From BRH-c54 sp965284565 (GTDB lineage: Bacteria; Bacteroidota; Bacteroidia; Flavobacteriales_E; Vicingaceae), in assembly GCA_965284565.1 (NCBI GenBank), contig OZ260100.1, positions 1,984,001 through 2,048,000 on the forward strand: a DNA stretch of 64,000 nucleotides. The letters are read 5' to 3'. How positions within the stretch are numbered: the stretch's first letter is position 1; every line of letters starts with the position of its first letter. The notes beneath the pieces were generated by a model. The model was not told the DNA's origin. It saw nothing but the letters and a program-made list of their open reading frames with translations, and did not search any database. The position numbers and the translations under genes are program-made. This document shows positions 27,206 to 36,226 of the stretch, one piece after another.

Positions 27206-27775
27206 ATGGATCGAGAAGATCAAGATAAATTAGAACGTCTTGTTAACGAATGTGTTAAAGGCAACAGGCAAGCTCAAAAAGAGCTGTATAAGATGTATTA
27301 TGGGAAAATGATGAGTGTTTGTTATCGTTATGCCAATAATACAGATGAAGCCAAAGATGTGTTGCAAGATGGGTTTGTTAAGGTTTTTCAACATCTTAAA
27401 AGTTATAATTTTAAAGGTTCTTTAGAAGGTTGGGTAAGAAGGATAATTGTAAATACAGCCATAGATTGTTATAGAAAAAACAAAGGTGTATATTTTGTAG
27501 AAGATGAAGATAATTACATTTTAGATGCTAATTATTCAGAAAGTGCAGAGAGTATTTACAGCAATTTTGGAGTAGAAGTAATTATGGAAGCCATTCAAGA
27601 GTTAACACCTGTTTACAGAACAGTTTTTAACTTGTATGTGCTAGAAGGTTACTCCCACAAAGAAATTGCAGATGAACTAGAAATAAACGAAGGAACATCT
27701 AAGTCTAACTTAGCCAAAGCAAAAAGAAACTTAAGACAAATATTAGAAAAAAAGAATGCCCAAAAACATGGATAA
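27206..27775 (+). CDS. ECF-type RNA polymerase sigma factor
   Basis: A 189-residue sigma-70 family factor with region 2 (LYKMYYGKMMSVCYRYANNT, AKDVLQDGFVKVFQHLKSYN, GWVRRIIVNTAIDCYRKNKG) and region 4 (ELTPVYRTVFNLYVLEGYSH, KEIADELEINEGTSKSNLAK). It overlaps the next gene by 20 bp. In Bacteroidetes, such sigma factors next to a membrane-anchored PKD protein are common; control of surface or T9SS genes is inference. Confidence 0.93.
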   Translation: MDREDQDKLERLVNECVKGNRQAQKELYKMYYGKMMSVCYRYANNTDEAKDVLQDGFVKVFQHLKSYNFKGSLEGWVRRIIVNTAIDCYRKNKGVYFVEDEDNYILDANYSESAESIYSNFGVEVIMEAIQELTPVYRTVFNLYVLEGYSHKEIADELEINEGTSKSNLAKAKRNLRQILEKKNAQKHG

Positions 27776-29042
27776 ATTCGAAAAATTAATAAAAGACAAA
27801 ATTGAACAACACGAAGTTCCTTTTAATGAAGCCCATTGGAATGAGATGGATGCTAAATTAAACTCGTTAAAAAATGTTCAATACATTAAAAATATTGCTA
27901 TTGCAGCTTCAGTTGTTGCTGTGGTAGCTGTTTCTGCTTACTTTATCTCCAATAATAACATGGATGATAAAAATAGTATAGAAAATTACTCAACAGAAGT
28001 TAATACTAACGAACAAACTCCTTTAACTAAGGAAGAAACTTCCAATATAAATAATACAACTATTAATACTACCAACAACGAAAATAATACTCAGGAAAAT
28101 CATTCCAACCACACTCAAGTTATTGATGAAAAAATAACAGAGCAATTATCGGAAGAAAAAACACCTTTGTTGGTTGAAGATATTAAACAAAAAGAAATAG
28201 TTGACAATAAATCTCCTGAAAACAATAATAAAGCTGTTGCAGATTTAAATGTACAGGCAGAAGTGTTAAGTTCAACAGTATGTTTAGGTCAGCAAGTAGT
28301 ATTTAAATCTAAAGTTAATGCTTACAACCCATCTTATTTATGGGATTTTGGTGACGGAACAACATCTGATAATGCACAACCACATCATGTTTATGATAAA
28401 GCAGGAAATTATGAGGTAACATTAACTGTTGTAAATAATGAAACCAAACAAAAAACAGTTCAAAATTTAGGAATTGTAACCATTCTTCCAACACCAACTA
28501 AAGAGTTTACTTATACAGAAGAAGCGTTGGCTCACGATAAAAATAAATTTTCTTATTCTGCTACAACGCTTAAAACAGAAAACCAAAACATTACTGCTTA
28601 TTTGTGGAAAACGAATGATGGAAGAACATCTACAGAAGCAACACCAAGTTTTGTTTTTGAAGACAAAGGAACTTATGATGTAAAATTAATGCTTACTCAT
28701 CAATCTGGTTGTTATGTTGAGTTTACTAAATCTGTAGAAATTACCTTAGATATGGATTTACTAGCTCCATCAGGATTTATCCCTAATAGTTCTATAGAAG
28801 AAAATCAAACATTTATTCCTAAAGCATTATTAGGTTGGGATGTAAATTTCAAAATGATGATTACCGATAAAAGTGGTAAATTAATTTATGAAACTACTGA
28901 TAAATTCAAGCCTTGGAATGGTAAGCTAAACAACTCAGGAGAACAACTTCCAAACGATATTTATTTATGGAAAGTGGTGACTTATGATGCAAATGGAAAA
29001 GCATATCATCATAATGGAACCATTCGCTTAATGAATAAATAA
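27756..29042 (+). CDS. membrane-anchored PKD protein with gliding-type C-terminal domain; candidate anti-sigma partner
   Basis: Residues 1-45 are a cytoplasmic segment (MDKFEKLIKDKIEQHEVPFN, AHWNEMDAKL) followed by one transmembrane helix (IAIAASVVAVVAVSAYFI, about 48-65). Then come an Asn/Thr/Glu-rich linker (to about 165), a PKD domain (YLWDFGDGTTSDNAQPHHVY), a second PKD-like domain (AYLWKTNDGRTSTEATPSFV) and a C-terminal domain resembling the gliding-motility/type B module (MITDKSGKLIYETTDKFKPW, LPNDIYLWKVVTYDANG). It starts inside the sigma-factor gene (ATG 27756; another ATG at 27768). Anti-sigma activity of the N-terminus is inferred from topology and overlap. Confidence 0.82.
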   Translation: MPKNMDKFEKLIKDKIEQHEVPFNEAHWNEMDAKLNSLKNVQYIKNIAIAASVVAVVAVSAYFISNNNMDDKNSIENYSTEVNTNEQTPLTKEETSNINNTTINTTNNENNTQENHSNHTQVIDEKITEQLSEEKTPLLVEDIKQKEIVDNKSPENNNKAVADLNVQAEVLSSTVCLGQQVVFKSKVNAYNPSYLWDFGDGTTSDNAQPHHVYDKAGNYEVTLTVVNNETKQKTVQNLGIVTILPTPTKEFTYTEEALAHDKNKFSYSATTLKTENQNITAYLWKTNDGRTSTEATPSFVFEDKGTYDVKLMLTHQSGCYVEFTKSVEITLDMDLLAPSGFIPNSSIEENQTFIPKALLGWDVNFKMMITDKSGKLIYETTDKFKPWNGKLNNSGEQLPNDIYLWKVVTYDANGKAYHHNGTIRLMNK

Positions 29043-29070
29043 TTTAAGCAACACTTCCCTCAAAAATAAA

Positions 29071-29084
29071 ATGACAAAATTCAT
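29071..29084. promoter_or_regulatory. CRP/FNR-type dyad upstream of ccoI
   Basis: ATGACAAAATTCAT is a partial palindrome (ATGA, 6 nt, TCAT) that matches 12 of 14 positions of a second site at 31612-31625 upstream of ccoS. It lies 62 bp before the ccoI ATG. It resembles FNR-family boxes (TTGA-N6-TCAA). Confidence 0.45.
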
Positions 29085-29145
29085 GGTTTTATAAATTAAA
29101 ACCACTGAATTTTGCATGAAGTAGTTTAAAGCCTACTTCAATATA

Positions 29146-31557
29146 ATGCAAGCAGAAAAAACTCATACAAAGCAAAAAACAACTTGTTACCATTGTGGTG
29201 AAGATTGCTTGGAAGAAACATTGGTTTTCGATAGTAAATCTTTTTGTTGCGTAGGGTGTAAATCCGTTTATGAAATTCTCAATCAGAATGACTTATGTAA
29301 TTATTACGATTTAGAAAAAACACCTGGCATTTCTCCATCAAAAAATGTTTCTAAAAAACACGAGTATCTCGAAAATCAAGAGATAGTTGAAAAATTAATT
29401 GATTTTAAGGATGATGAACGTATGTTGGTTACTTTCTACTTACCACAAGTTCATTGTAGTTCTTGCGTTTGGTTGTTAGAGAATTTATACAAACTAAATC
29501 CTCATGTATTTTCATCAAGAATAAATTTTTTAAAGAAAGAGCTTAAACTGTCTTTCAATTACCATCAACTTTCATTAAGACAATTGGTAGAGTTGCTTAC
29601 TTCGATTGGTTATGAACCCGAAATTAATTTCTCAGATACATCAAAAGATAAAAAGTATAAAATAGATAGAAGTTTAATTTATAAATTAGGTATTGCCGGA
29701 TTTGCTTTTGGCAATATTATGATGTTGAGTCTGCCTGAGTATTTTGGCTTAGACGATATAAAAGAACTTTCGTTTGCTAAATTCTTTGGATACATCAACA
29801 TTTTACTTTCATTACCTGTGTTGGTGTATAGTGCGTCAGATTATTTAAAATCTGCTTGGGTAGCTGTAAAACACAAAACAATTAATATAGATATTCCCAT
29901 TGTGTTAGGAGTAATAGCGTTATTTTTTAGGAGTGTTTATGAAATAGTAAGTCACCAAGGAGCAGGATATTTAGATTCTTTAGCGGGTTTGATTTTCTTT
30001 ATGTTGTTGGGAAAAGTCTTTCAGCAAAAAACCTATGCTGTACTTTCTTTTGAGCGAGATTATAAATCTTATTTTCCAATATCATCAACCATTATTAAGG
30101 AAAATGGAGAGGAGGTAAGTATTGCTGTTTCTGAACTTAAAAAAGGCGATACTATCTTAATAAGAAACAACGAAATTATTCCAGTAGATGCACAATTGAT
30201 AGCAGGTGAAGCAAAAATTGATAATAGTTTTGTTACAGGTGAATCCTTACCAGTAGAGATTAAAGTGGGTACAAAAATTTATGCAGGAGGAAAACAAAAA
30301 GGAGAAGCCATACAATTAAAAGTACTGAAAGAAATTTCTAATTCTTACTTAACTCAATTGTGGAATGATGAAGCTTTTACCAAACAAAATCAGGATCAGT
30401 TTGCAGGAATAACCAATGTCATTAGTAAGTATTTTACCTTAATAATTATTGCAATAGCCTTGGGCAGTCTGTTTTATTGGTGGAACATTGATAAAAAGAT
30501 AGCCATACATGCTTTTACATCAGTGTTAATTATTGCATGTCCTTGTGCATTGGCTTTATCCGCACCATTTACTTTTGGAAATGTATTGAGAATTTTCGGT
30601 AGCAATAAATTTTACCTTAAAAATGCTGCTGTTATAGAGCAATTAGCAAAAATTAGTGCCATAGTTTTTGATAAAACAGGAACACTAACACAGGCAGCAA
30701 ATTCTTCTATTTCTTATGTTGGAGATGAAATGAATAACGAAGAATTAAATGCTGTAGCTTCTTTACTAAGGCAATCGTCACATCCACTAAGTAAATTAGT
30801 TTTCGCAACATTAGAAAACTATCAAATAATAGAAACAAAAGATTTTGAAGAAGTGTTGGGCAAAGGAATTGTGGCAACAGTAAATGGAAAAACTGTAAAA
30901 ATAGGTTCTTCAAATTTTGTTGAAATTGTAAAAGAAGAAAGTGTAAAAACATCTGTAGTTTATGTAAAAATTAATGAAAAGGTATTGGGAAGATTTCAGT
31001 TAGAGAATACTTACAGAAAAAATTTAAAAACAGTAATTAATCAATTACAACAATATTTTAAGCTCCATTTAGTATCAGGAGATAATGATAGTGAACAACA
31101 AAGGTTATTAGCGTATTTTTCTAAAGAAAATACTTTTTTATTTAATCAAACCCCCGAGCAAAAACTTAAGTACATTAAAGAAATACAGCAGCAAAATGAA
31201 AAAGTAGCCATGATTGGTGATGGGTTAAATGATGCTGGAGCTTTAAAACAAAGTAATGTGGGGATTTCTATTTCCGAAGATGTTAATACTTTTTCTCCAG
31301 CTTGTGATGCCATTTTAGATGCTGCCGTTTTTGAAAAATTACCCTTGTTTTTTAAATATGCTAAAACAAGTATCAACATAGTTATTGCAAGTTTTATCAT
31401 TTCGTTTTTATACAATATTGTAGGATTGAGTTTTGCAGTTCAAGGGTTAATGTCGCCTGTGCTAGCAGCTATCTTAATGCCTCTAAGCTCAATTACAGTG
31501 GTGGTTTTTGTAACTATAACAACTAACCTTTCTGCTAAATTGATGAAAGTAGGTTGA
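29146..31557 (+). CDS. ccoI: cbb3 oxidase-associated copper-transporting P-type ATPase
   Basis: CcoI/FixI is a P1B ATPase exporting copper for cbb3 oxidase maturation. The 803 residues start with a Cys-rich metal-binding segment (CYHCGEDC, CCVGCKSVYEIL), then an HMA-like domain with HCSSCVWLLENLY near 103. The transmembrane copper motif is CPCALALSAP near 465, the phosphorylation site DKTGTLT near 508 and the hinge GDGLNDAGAL near 690. Gene order with ccoS and ccoNO confirms the role. Confidence 0.95.
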   Translation: MQAEKTHTKQKTTCYHCGEDCLEETLVFDSKSFCCVGCKSVYEILNQNDLCNYYDLEKTPGISPSKNVSKKHEYLENQEIVEKLIDFKDDERMLVTFYLPQVHCSSCVWLLENLYKLNPHVFSSRINFLKKELKLSFNYHQLSLRQLVELLTSIGYEPEINFSDTSKDKKYKIDRSLIYKLGIAGFAFGNIMMLSLPEYFGLDDIKELSFAKFFGYINILLSLPVLVYSASDYLKSAWVAVKHKTINIDIPIVLGVIALFFRSVYEIVSHQGAGYLDSLAGLIFFMLLGKVFQQKTYAVLSFERDYKSYFPISSTIIKENGEEVSIAVSELKKGDTILIRNNEIIPVDAQLIAGEAKIDNSFVTGESLPVEIKVGTKIYAGGKQKGEAIQLKVLKEISNSYLTQLWNDEAFTKQNQDQFAGITNVISKYFTLIIIAIALGSLFYWWNIDKKIAIHAFTSVLIIACPCALALSAPFTFGNVLRIFGSNKFYLKNAAVIEQLAKISAIVFDKTGTLTQAANSSISYVGDEMNNEELNAVASLLRQSSHPLSKLVFATLENYQIIETKDFEEVLGKGIVATVNGKTVKIGSSNFVEIVKEESVKTSVVYVKINEKVLGRFQLENTYRKNLKTVINQLQQYFKLHLVSGDNDSEQQRLLAYFSKENTFLFNQTPEQKLKYIKEIQQQNEKVAMIGDGLNDAGALKQSNVGISISEDVNTFSPACDAILDAAVFEKLPLFFKYAKTSINIVIASFIISFLYNIVGLSFAVQGLMSPVLAAILMPLSSITVVVFVTITTNLSAKLMKVG

Positions 31558-31558
31558 T

Positions 31559-31572
31559 GTGATGTTTATCAC
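31559..31572. promoter_or_regulatory. perfect CRP-like palindrome between ccoI and ccoS
   Basis: GTGAT-GTTT-ATCAC is a perfect dyad beginning 2 bp after the ccoI stop. It matches the arrangement of CRP/FNR family sites (TGTGA-N6-TCACA, here TGTGA...TCACT). It lies about 52 bp upstream of the candidate ccoS promoter. Confidence 0.4.
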
Positions 31573-31610
31573 TATCAAATTTAAAAGAGACACTAAAAAA
31601 CATTTTCTAA

Positions 31611-31640
31611 TTTGACAAAAGTCATGTTTTTTTAAGTTTA
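31611..31640 (+). promoter_or_regulatory. candidate ccoS-ccoNOQP promoter overlapping an FNR-like box
   Basis: TTTG (31611-31614), an 18-bp spacer and TAAGTTTA (31633-31640) approximate the Bacteroidetes promoter. The dyad TTGAC-AAAA-GTCAT (31612-31625) overlaps its -33 element. The ccoS ATG is 24 bp downstream. Confidence 0.4.
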
Positions 31641-31664
31641 CTCATAATACTTTTACCAAAAATT

Positions 31665-31832
31665 ATGAGCGTACTATTTATATTAATCATTGTAAGTTTA
31701 GCGGTAGCTATCAGTTTTCTGGTAGCATTTGTATGGTCTGTGAAAGACGGGCAATACGAAGATGATTATACCCCATCAATGAGAATGCTTTTTGATGATG
31801 AGATAAAAGAAACAAAAAATCAATCAAAATAA
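31665..31832 (+). CDS. ccoS: cbb3-type oxidase assembly protein CcoS
   Basis: A 55-residue protein: one transmembrane helix (VLFILIIVSLAVAISFLVAF) followed by the CcoS signature WSVKDGQYEDDYTPSMRMLF. CcoS is needed for cofactor insertion into cbb3 oxidase. It lies between ccoI and ccoNO, ending 12 bp before the latter. Confidence 0.93.
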   Translation: MSVLFILIIVSLAVAISFLVAFVWSVKDGQYEDDYTPSMRMLFDDEIKETKNQSK

Positions 31833-31844
31833 ACTTTATAAATT

Positions 31845-33971
31845 ATGACACAGCAAACAGAAAAGTTTTTTTATGACAACAAGATCGTAAAACTATTTGC
31901 ATACGCAACCATTTTTTGGGGCGTTGTAGGAATGTTGGTTGGATTGCTTGTAGCACTTCAAATGTATATTCCGGCATTAAATTTTAATTATGAGTTTACC
32001 ACTTTTGGTAGAACTAGGCCCTTGCATACCAATGCAGTAATTTTTGCATTTGTGGGTAATGGAATTTTTACCGGAGTGTATTACTCTTTACAAAGGTTAC
32101 TTAAAACCAGAATGTGGAGTGATAAATTGAGTTTAATCAATTTTTGGGGATGGCAGTTAATTATTGTCTCCGCAGCAATAACCTTATTGGCAGGATTTAC
32201 AACTGGAAAGGAGTATGCTGAATTAGAATGGCCTATAGATATTGCTATTACTTTAATTTGGGTAGTTTTTGGATGGAACATGTTTGCTACTATCTTAAAA
32301 AGAAGAGAAAGACATTTGTATGTTGCCATTTGGTTTTATATAGCCACTTTTGTTACTGTTGCAGTTTTACACTTGGTTAATTCATTTGAATTACCTGTAA
32401 GCTTTATGAAAAGTTACTCATGGTATGCTGGTGTTCAAGATGCGTTAGTACAATGGTGGTACGGACATAATGCCGTTGCTTTCTTTTTAACAACACCTTA
32501 TTTAGGATTAATGTATTATTTTGTGCCAAAAGCAGCACAACGACCAGTTTATTCTTATAAATTATCTATTATCCACTTTTGGGCCTTAATCTTCTTATAC
32601 ATTTGGGCAGGCCCTCACCATTTACTTTACACATCTTTACCGGAGTGGGCTCAAACGTTAGGAGTAGTTTTCTCAGTAATGCTTATCGCTCCATCTTGGG
32701 GAGGTATGATTAATGGACTATTAACGCTTCGTGGTGCTTGGGATAAAGTTAGAGATAGTGCGGTACTTAAATTCTTTGTAGTGGCTATTACTGCTTATGG
32801 TATGGCAACTTTTGAAGGACCAATGTTATCATTAAAAAGTGTAAATGCAATTAGCCATTATACAGATTGGACGGTTGGACACGTTCATATTGGAGCGTTG
32901 GGTTGGAACGGATTCCTAACGTTTGGTATGTTGTATTGGCTTATCCCTAGAATGTTTAATACTAAATTATATTCCGAGAAATTGGCTGGAGTCCACTTTT
33001 GGATAGGTACTATAGGGATATTAGTTTATGCAGTACCATTATACTTTGCAGGATTTACACAATATTTAATGTGGCAAGAATTTACTACTGATGGTTATTT
33101 AAAATACCCTAACTTCTTAGAAACAGTTACAGAGATTGTTCCTATGTACATGACAAGAAGTATTGGTGGAACATTATATTTGGTTGGAGCATTATTAATG
33201 GTTTATAACATCATTAAAACGGTAAAACAAGGTCAGTTTGTAAATAATGAAGCTGCAGAAGCTCCTGCTTTAGAACCTGTTTATGCTCCTCATAAAGGAG
33301 AACACTGGCATAGAGTTATTGAAAGAAAGCCAGTTAAATTGTTAATATTCTCATTAATTGTAATATTAATTGGAGGAGCTGTAGAAATGGTGCCTACCTT
33401 CTTAGTGAAATCTAATGTACCAACCATTGAGGCAGTAAAACCATATACACCTCTTGAATTACAAGGTAGAGATATTTATGTTAAAGAAGGATGTTATAAT
33501 TGTCACTCACAAATGATTAGACCATTTAGACATGAGGTAGAAAGATATGGCGATTATTCAAAATCTGGTGAATTTGTTTATGACCATCCGTTCCAGTGGG
33601 GCTCGAAAAGAACAGGACCAGACTTAGCAAGAGAAGGTTCTAAAAAGTTAAGAAAATCTCACTCTTGGCATTATAACCACATGGAAAACCCAACAAGTAT
33701 GTCGCCAGGTTCTATTATGCCTTCTTATCCTTGGATGTTAGAAAAAGATATAGACATTGAAAGTACGCCTGCAAAAATTAGAGCAATGCAAACGTTGGGA
33801 GTTCCTTATGCAGAAGGTTATGACCAACAAGCTATTGAAGACTTGAAAAAACAAGCCAATGAAATAGCAGAACAACTCAAAACAGAGGGAATTGAAAAAG
33901 CTGATGCTAACAAAGAAATTATTGCTCTTATTGCTTACTTACAAAGGTTAGGAACTGACGTAGAAAAATAA
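31845..33971 (+). CDS. ccoNO: cbb3-type cytochrome c oxidase, fused catalytic and monoheme subunits I/II
   Basis: This is the high-affinity terminal oxidase that reduces oxygen to water and pumps protons. Residues 1-475 are CcoN, with about 12 transmembrane helices and heme/copper histidines in RPLHTNAVIFAFVG, WAGPHHLLYTSLPEW and VGHVHIGALGWNGFLTFGML. After a linker and one membrane helix (about 500-520) comes CcoO, with heme c motif CYNCH near 548 and the axial Met region SMSPGSIMPSYPW. The 708-residue fusion is a known Bacteroidetes arrangement. Confidence 0.96.
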   Translation: MTQQTEKFFYDNKIVKLFAYATIFWGVVGMLVGLLVALQMYIPALNFNYEFTTFGRTRPLHTNAVIFAFVGNGIFTGVYYSLQRLLKTRMWSDKLSLINFWGWQLIIVSAAITLLAGFTTGKEYAELEWPIDIAITLIWVVFGWNMFATILKRRERHLYVAIWFYIATFVTVAVLHLVNSFELPVSFMKSYSWYAGVQDALVQWWYGHNAVAFFLTTPYLGLMYYFVPKAAQRPVYSYKLSIIHFWALIFLYIWAGPHHLLYTSLPEWAQTLGVVFSVMLIAPSWGGMINGLLTLRGAWDKVRDSAVLKFFVVAITAYGMATFEGPMLSLKSVNAISHYTDWTVGHVHIGALGWNGFLTFGMLYWLIPRMFNTKLYSEKLAGVHFWIGTIGILVYAVPLYFAGFTQYLMWQEFTTDGYLKYPNFLETVTEIVPMYMTRSIGGTLYLVGALLMVYNIIKTVKQGQFVNNEAAEAPALEPVYAPHKGEHWHRVIERKPVKLLIFSLIVILIGGAVEMVPTFLVKSNVPTIEAVKPYTPLELQGRDIYVKEGCYNCHSQMIRPFRHEVERYGDYSKSGEFVYDHPFQWGSKRTGPDLAREGSKKLRKSHSWHYNHMENPTSMSPGSIMPSYPWMLEKDIDIESTPAKIRAMQTLGVPYAEGYDQQAIEDLKKQANEIAEQLKTEGIEKADANKEIIALIAYLQRLGTDVEK

Positions 33972-33989
33972 TTTTAAAAAGACAGAACT

Positions 33990-34184
33990 ATGCTAAAGTT
34001 TATAAAACATAATATGGAAACAATTGGAGGGATAGAAATCTTTCCAATTATTTCACTGGTTATCTTTTTCCTCTTTTTTATCGGATTATTAGTTTGGGTA
34101 ATAACTACCAAAAAACAATATGTAGATTATATGGAAAAGTTACCACTAGAAGATGATAATATAAAAAATAACTTTTATAACTAA
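33990..34184 (+). CDS. ccoQ: CcoQ-like small cbb3 oxidase subunit
   Basis: A 64-residue protein with one membrane helix (IFPIISLVIFFLFFIGLLVW) and a polar tail (TTKKQYVDYMEKLPLEDD), matching CcoQ/FixQ in size, topology and position between ccoNO and ccoP. It probably stabilises the complex. Confidence 0.8.
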   Translation: MLKFIKHNMETIGGIEIFPIISLVIFFLFFIGLLVWVITTKKQYVDYMEKLPLEDDNIKNNFYN

Positions 34185-34190
34185 GGAATC

Positions 34191-34784
34191 ATGGAAAATA
34201 AAATCGAAAAATCAGAAATAATTGAAGGTTTGGATAGCAATGTTACAGACCATGAATATGATGGAATTATTGAATTAGATAACGCACTTCCGCCATGGTG
34301 GTTGTATATGTTCTACGGAACAATAATTTTCTCAATAATATATGTCATTTTGTTTTTTGGAATGGGAAAATTTAAGCAGCAAGATGAGTTAAAAGCAGAA
34401 TATGCTGTAGCCGCAGAAAAAATTGAAGCTTACCAAAAAGAACACGGTGCTGCTGTAGATGAAAATACCGTTGTATTAGTTACAGATGCTGATAAATTAG
34501 CAGATGGTAAAGTTATTTATGAAAAAAACTGTGTTGCTTGTCATGCTGTAAATGGTGGTGGTGGTGTAGGGCCAAATTTTACTGATGACTATTGGATACA
34601 CGGAAACAGCATTAATGAAGTTTTTAAAGTGGTTAAATATGGTGTTCCTGAAAAGGGTATGATTCCTTGGGAAGCACAATTAAACCCGGAGCAAATGCAA
34701 AATGTTGCTAGTTATATTCTGAACGAATTTGCAGGTAAAAATGTAGAGGGAGGAAAAGAGCCTCAGGGTGAAAAAGTGAATTAA
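34191..34784 (+). CDS. ccoP: cbb3 oxidase cytochrome c subunit CcoP, single-heme form
   Basis: CcoP passes electrons to the oxidase. The N-terminal FixP region is clear (VTDHEYDGIIELDNALPPWW, then helix LYMFYGTIIFSIIYVILFFG). Only one heme site is present (CVACHAVNGGGGVGPN, near 118), with a Met ligand region at GMIPWEAQLNPEQMQNVASY. At 197 residues it is shorter than the diheme CcoP of Proteobacteria (about 300). Confidence 0.93.
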   Translation: MENKIEKSEIIEGLDSNVTDHEYDGIIELDNALPPWWLYMFYGTIIFSIIYVILFFGMGKFKQQDELKAEYAVAAEKIEAYQKEHGAAVDENTVVLVTDADKLADGKVIYEKNCVACHAVNGGGGVGPNFTDDYWIHGNSINEVFKVVKYGVPEKGMIPWEAQLNPEQMQNVASYILNEFAGKNVEGGKEPQGEKVN

Positions 34785-34804
34785 TACCAATAAATTTAAG
34801 TAAA

Positions 34805-36226
34805 ATGGAAGCAAATACATCAAACGATAATGCTTCATTCAGAAACAGAATTACAACAGTTGATGATGAGGGGAAAAGAAAATGGCTTTTTCCAAAAAAG
34901 CCTAAAGGTAAATTTACCAACTACAGAACTTATTTAAGTTACTTACTGTTAATTATATTATTTGCTAATCCGTGGATAAAAATTGATGGTGAGCCGCTTT
35001 TAATGTTCAATATTATTGAGCGGAAATTTGTGTTGTTTGGTCAGGTTTTTTGGCCACAAGATTTCTTTCTCTTTGCACTAATAATGATAACCATGGTTAT
35101 TTTTATCGTGCTGTTTACTGCTGTTTATGGTAGGGTTTTTTGTGGTTGGATTTGTCCGCAAACCATTTTTATGGAAATGGTTTTCAGAAAAATTGAGTAT
35201 TGGATAGATGGTGATTACAAACAACAAATTCAGTTAAAAAAACAAGCTTGGAATGCTCAAAAAATAGTTAAAAGAGTTTTTAAATATGGCTTGTTTTATC
35301 TCATCTCAGTAATTATAGCCCATACGTTTTTGGCGTATATTATTGGTGCAGATGAGTTAGTAAGAATACAAACATCTCCTATTCAAGAACACCTTGTAGG
35401 CTTTATTTCCATATTAATTTTTAGCTGGGTATTCTTCTTTGTGTTTGCATGGTTTAGAGAGCAGGTTTGTTTAATAGTTTGTCCTTACGGAAGATTACAA
35501 GGTGTAATGTTAGATAGAAATTCGTTGGTGGTAGCTTACGATTATATTCGTGGAGAGAAAAGAGCTAAATTCAAGAAAAACGAAGACAGAAAATCAGAAA
35601 ACAAAGGAGATTGTATAGATTGTCATCAATGTGTAGATGTTTGTCCCACAGGAATTGACATTAGAAACGGTACACAGTTAGAATGTATCAACTGTACAGC
35701 ATGTATAGATGCTTGCGACTACATGATGGAAAATGTTGGGCTGGAAAAAGGCTTAATTAGAATTGATTCCGAAAATGCGATAGCAGAAAATAAAAGACAA
35801 TTTTTTACTACAAGAGCTAAGGCATATACAGCAGTATTAATTATTCTTATTGGATTTGTAATTTATCTATTCACACTAAGAGGAAGCATGGAAGCGAGTA
35901 TTTTAAGAACTCCTGGAATGTTGTACCAAGAACAAGAAAATGGTTTTATCAGTAACTTGTACAATGTTAAAGTGGTAAATAAATCCAATAAAGATTTAAA
36001 ACTTACCTTTGAACTTGAAAACATGGATGGCGAGGTTAAAATGGTTGGAATGGACACGTTAAGACTTGAAAAAGGAAAAAGCAATCAACAAGCCTTTTTT
36101 GTAAATATTTCAAAAGAGAACTTGAAAGAAAAATCTACCCCTATTAAAATAGGTATTTACAACAATGGCGAGCTTATTCATGAAAATGAAACTACTTTTT
36201 TAGGACCTACTAATACAAGTAAATAA
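34805..36226 (+). CDS. ccoG: cbb3 oxidase maturation protein CcoG (RdxA/FixG), polyferredoxin-like
   Basis: CcoG is a membrane iron-sulfur protein proposed to reduce copper during cbb3 assembly. The 473 residues have several membrane helices, a Cys-containing CGWICPQTIFMEMVFRKIEY near 116 and two ferredoxin clusters (CIDCHQCVDVCPTGIDIRNG and CINCTACIDACD) near 272-309. The C-terminal Ig-like FixG domain (residues 360-470) is present. It shares 1 bp with the next gene. Confidence 0.95.
   Translation: MEANTSNDNASFRNRITTVDDEGKRKWLFPKKPKGKFTNYRTYLSYLLLIILFANPWIKIDGEPLLMFNIIERKFVLFGQVFWPQDFFLFALIMITMVIFIVLFTAVYGRVFCGWICPQTIFMEMVFRKIEYWIDGDYKQQIQLKKQAWNAQKIVKRVFKYGLFYLISVIIAHTFLAYIIGADELVRIQTSPIQEHLVGFISILIFSWVFFFVFAWFREQVCLIVCPYGRLQGVMLDRNSLVVAYDYIRGEKRAKFKKNEDRKSENKGDCIDCHQCVDVCPTGIDIRNGTQLECINCTACIDACDYMMENVGLEKGLIRIDSENAIAENKRQFFTTRAKAYTAVLIILIGFVIYLFTLRGSMEASILRTPGMLYQEQENGFISNLYNVKVVNKSNKDLKLTFELENMDGEVKMVGMDTLRLEKGKSNQQAFFVNISKENLKEKSTPIKIGIYNNGELIHENETTFLGPTNTSK

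Noticed and set aside
29075..29132. Terminator after the PKD protein gene (AAAATTCA/TGAATTTT hairpin and GAAGTAG/CTACTTC hairpin)
   Set aside because: Both stems lack a following T tract and have an internal mismatch or short arms; the first overlaps the FNR-like dyad.
31641..31655. Alternative -7 element TACTTTTA before ccoS
   Set aside because: Its distance from the TTTG at 31611 is 33 bp, outside the usual 19-23 bp spacing; TAAGTTTA at 31633 fits better.
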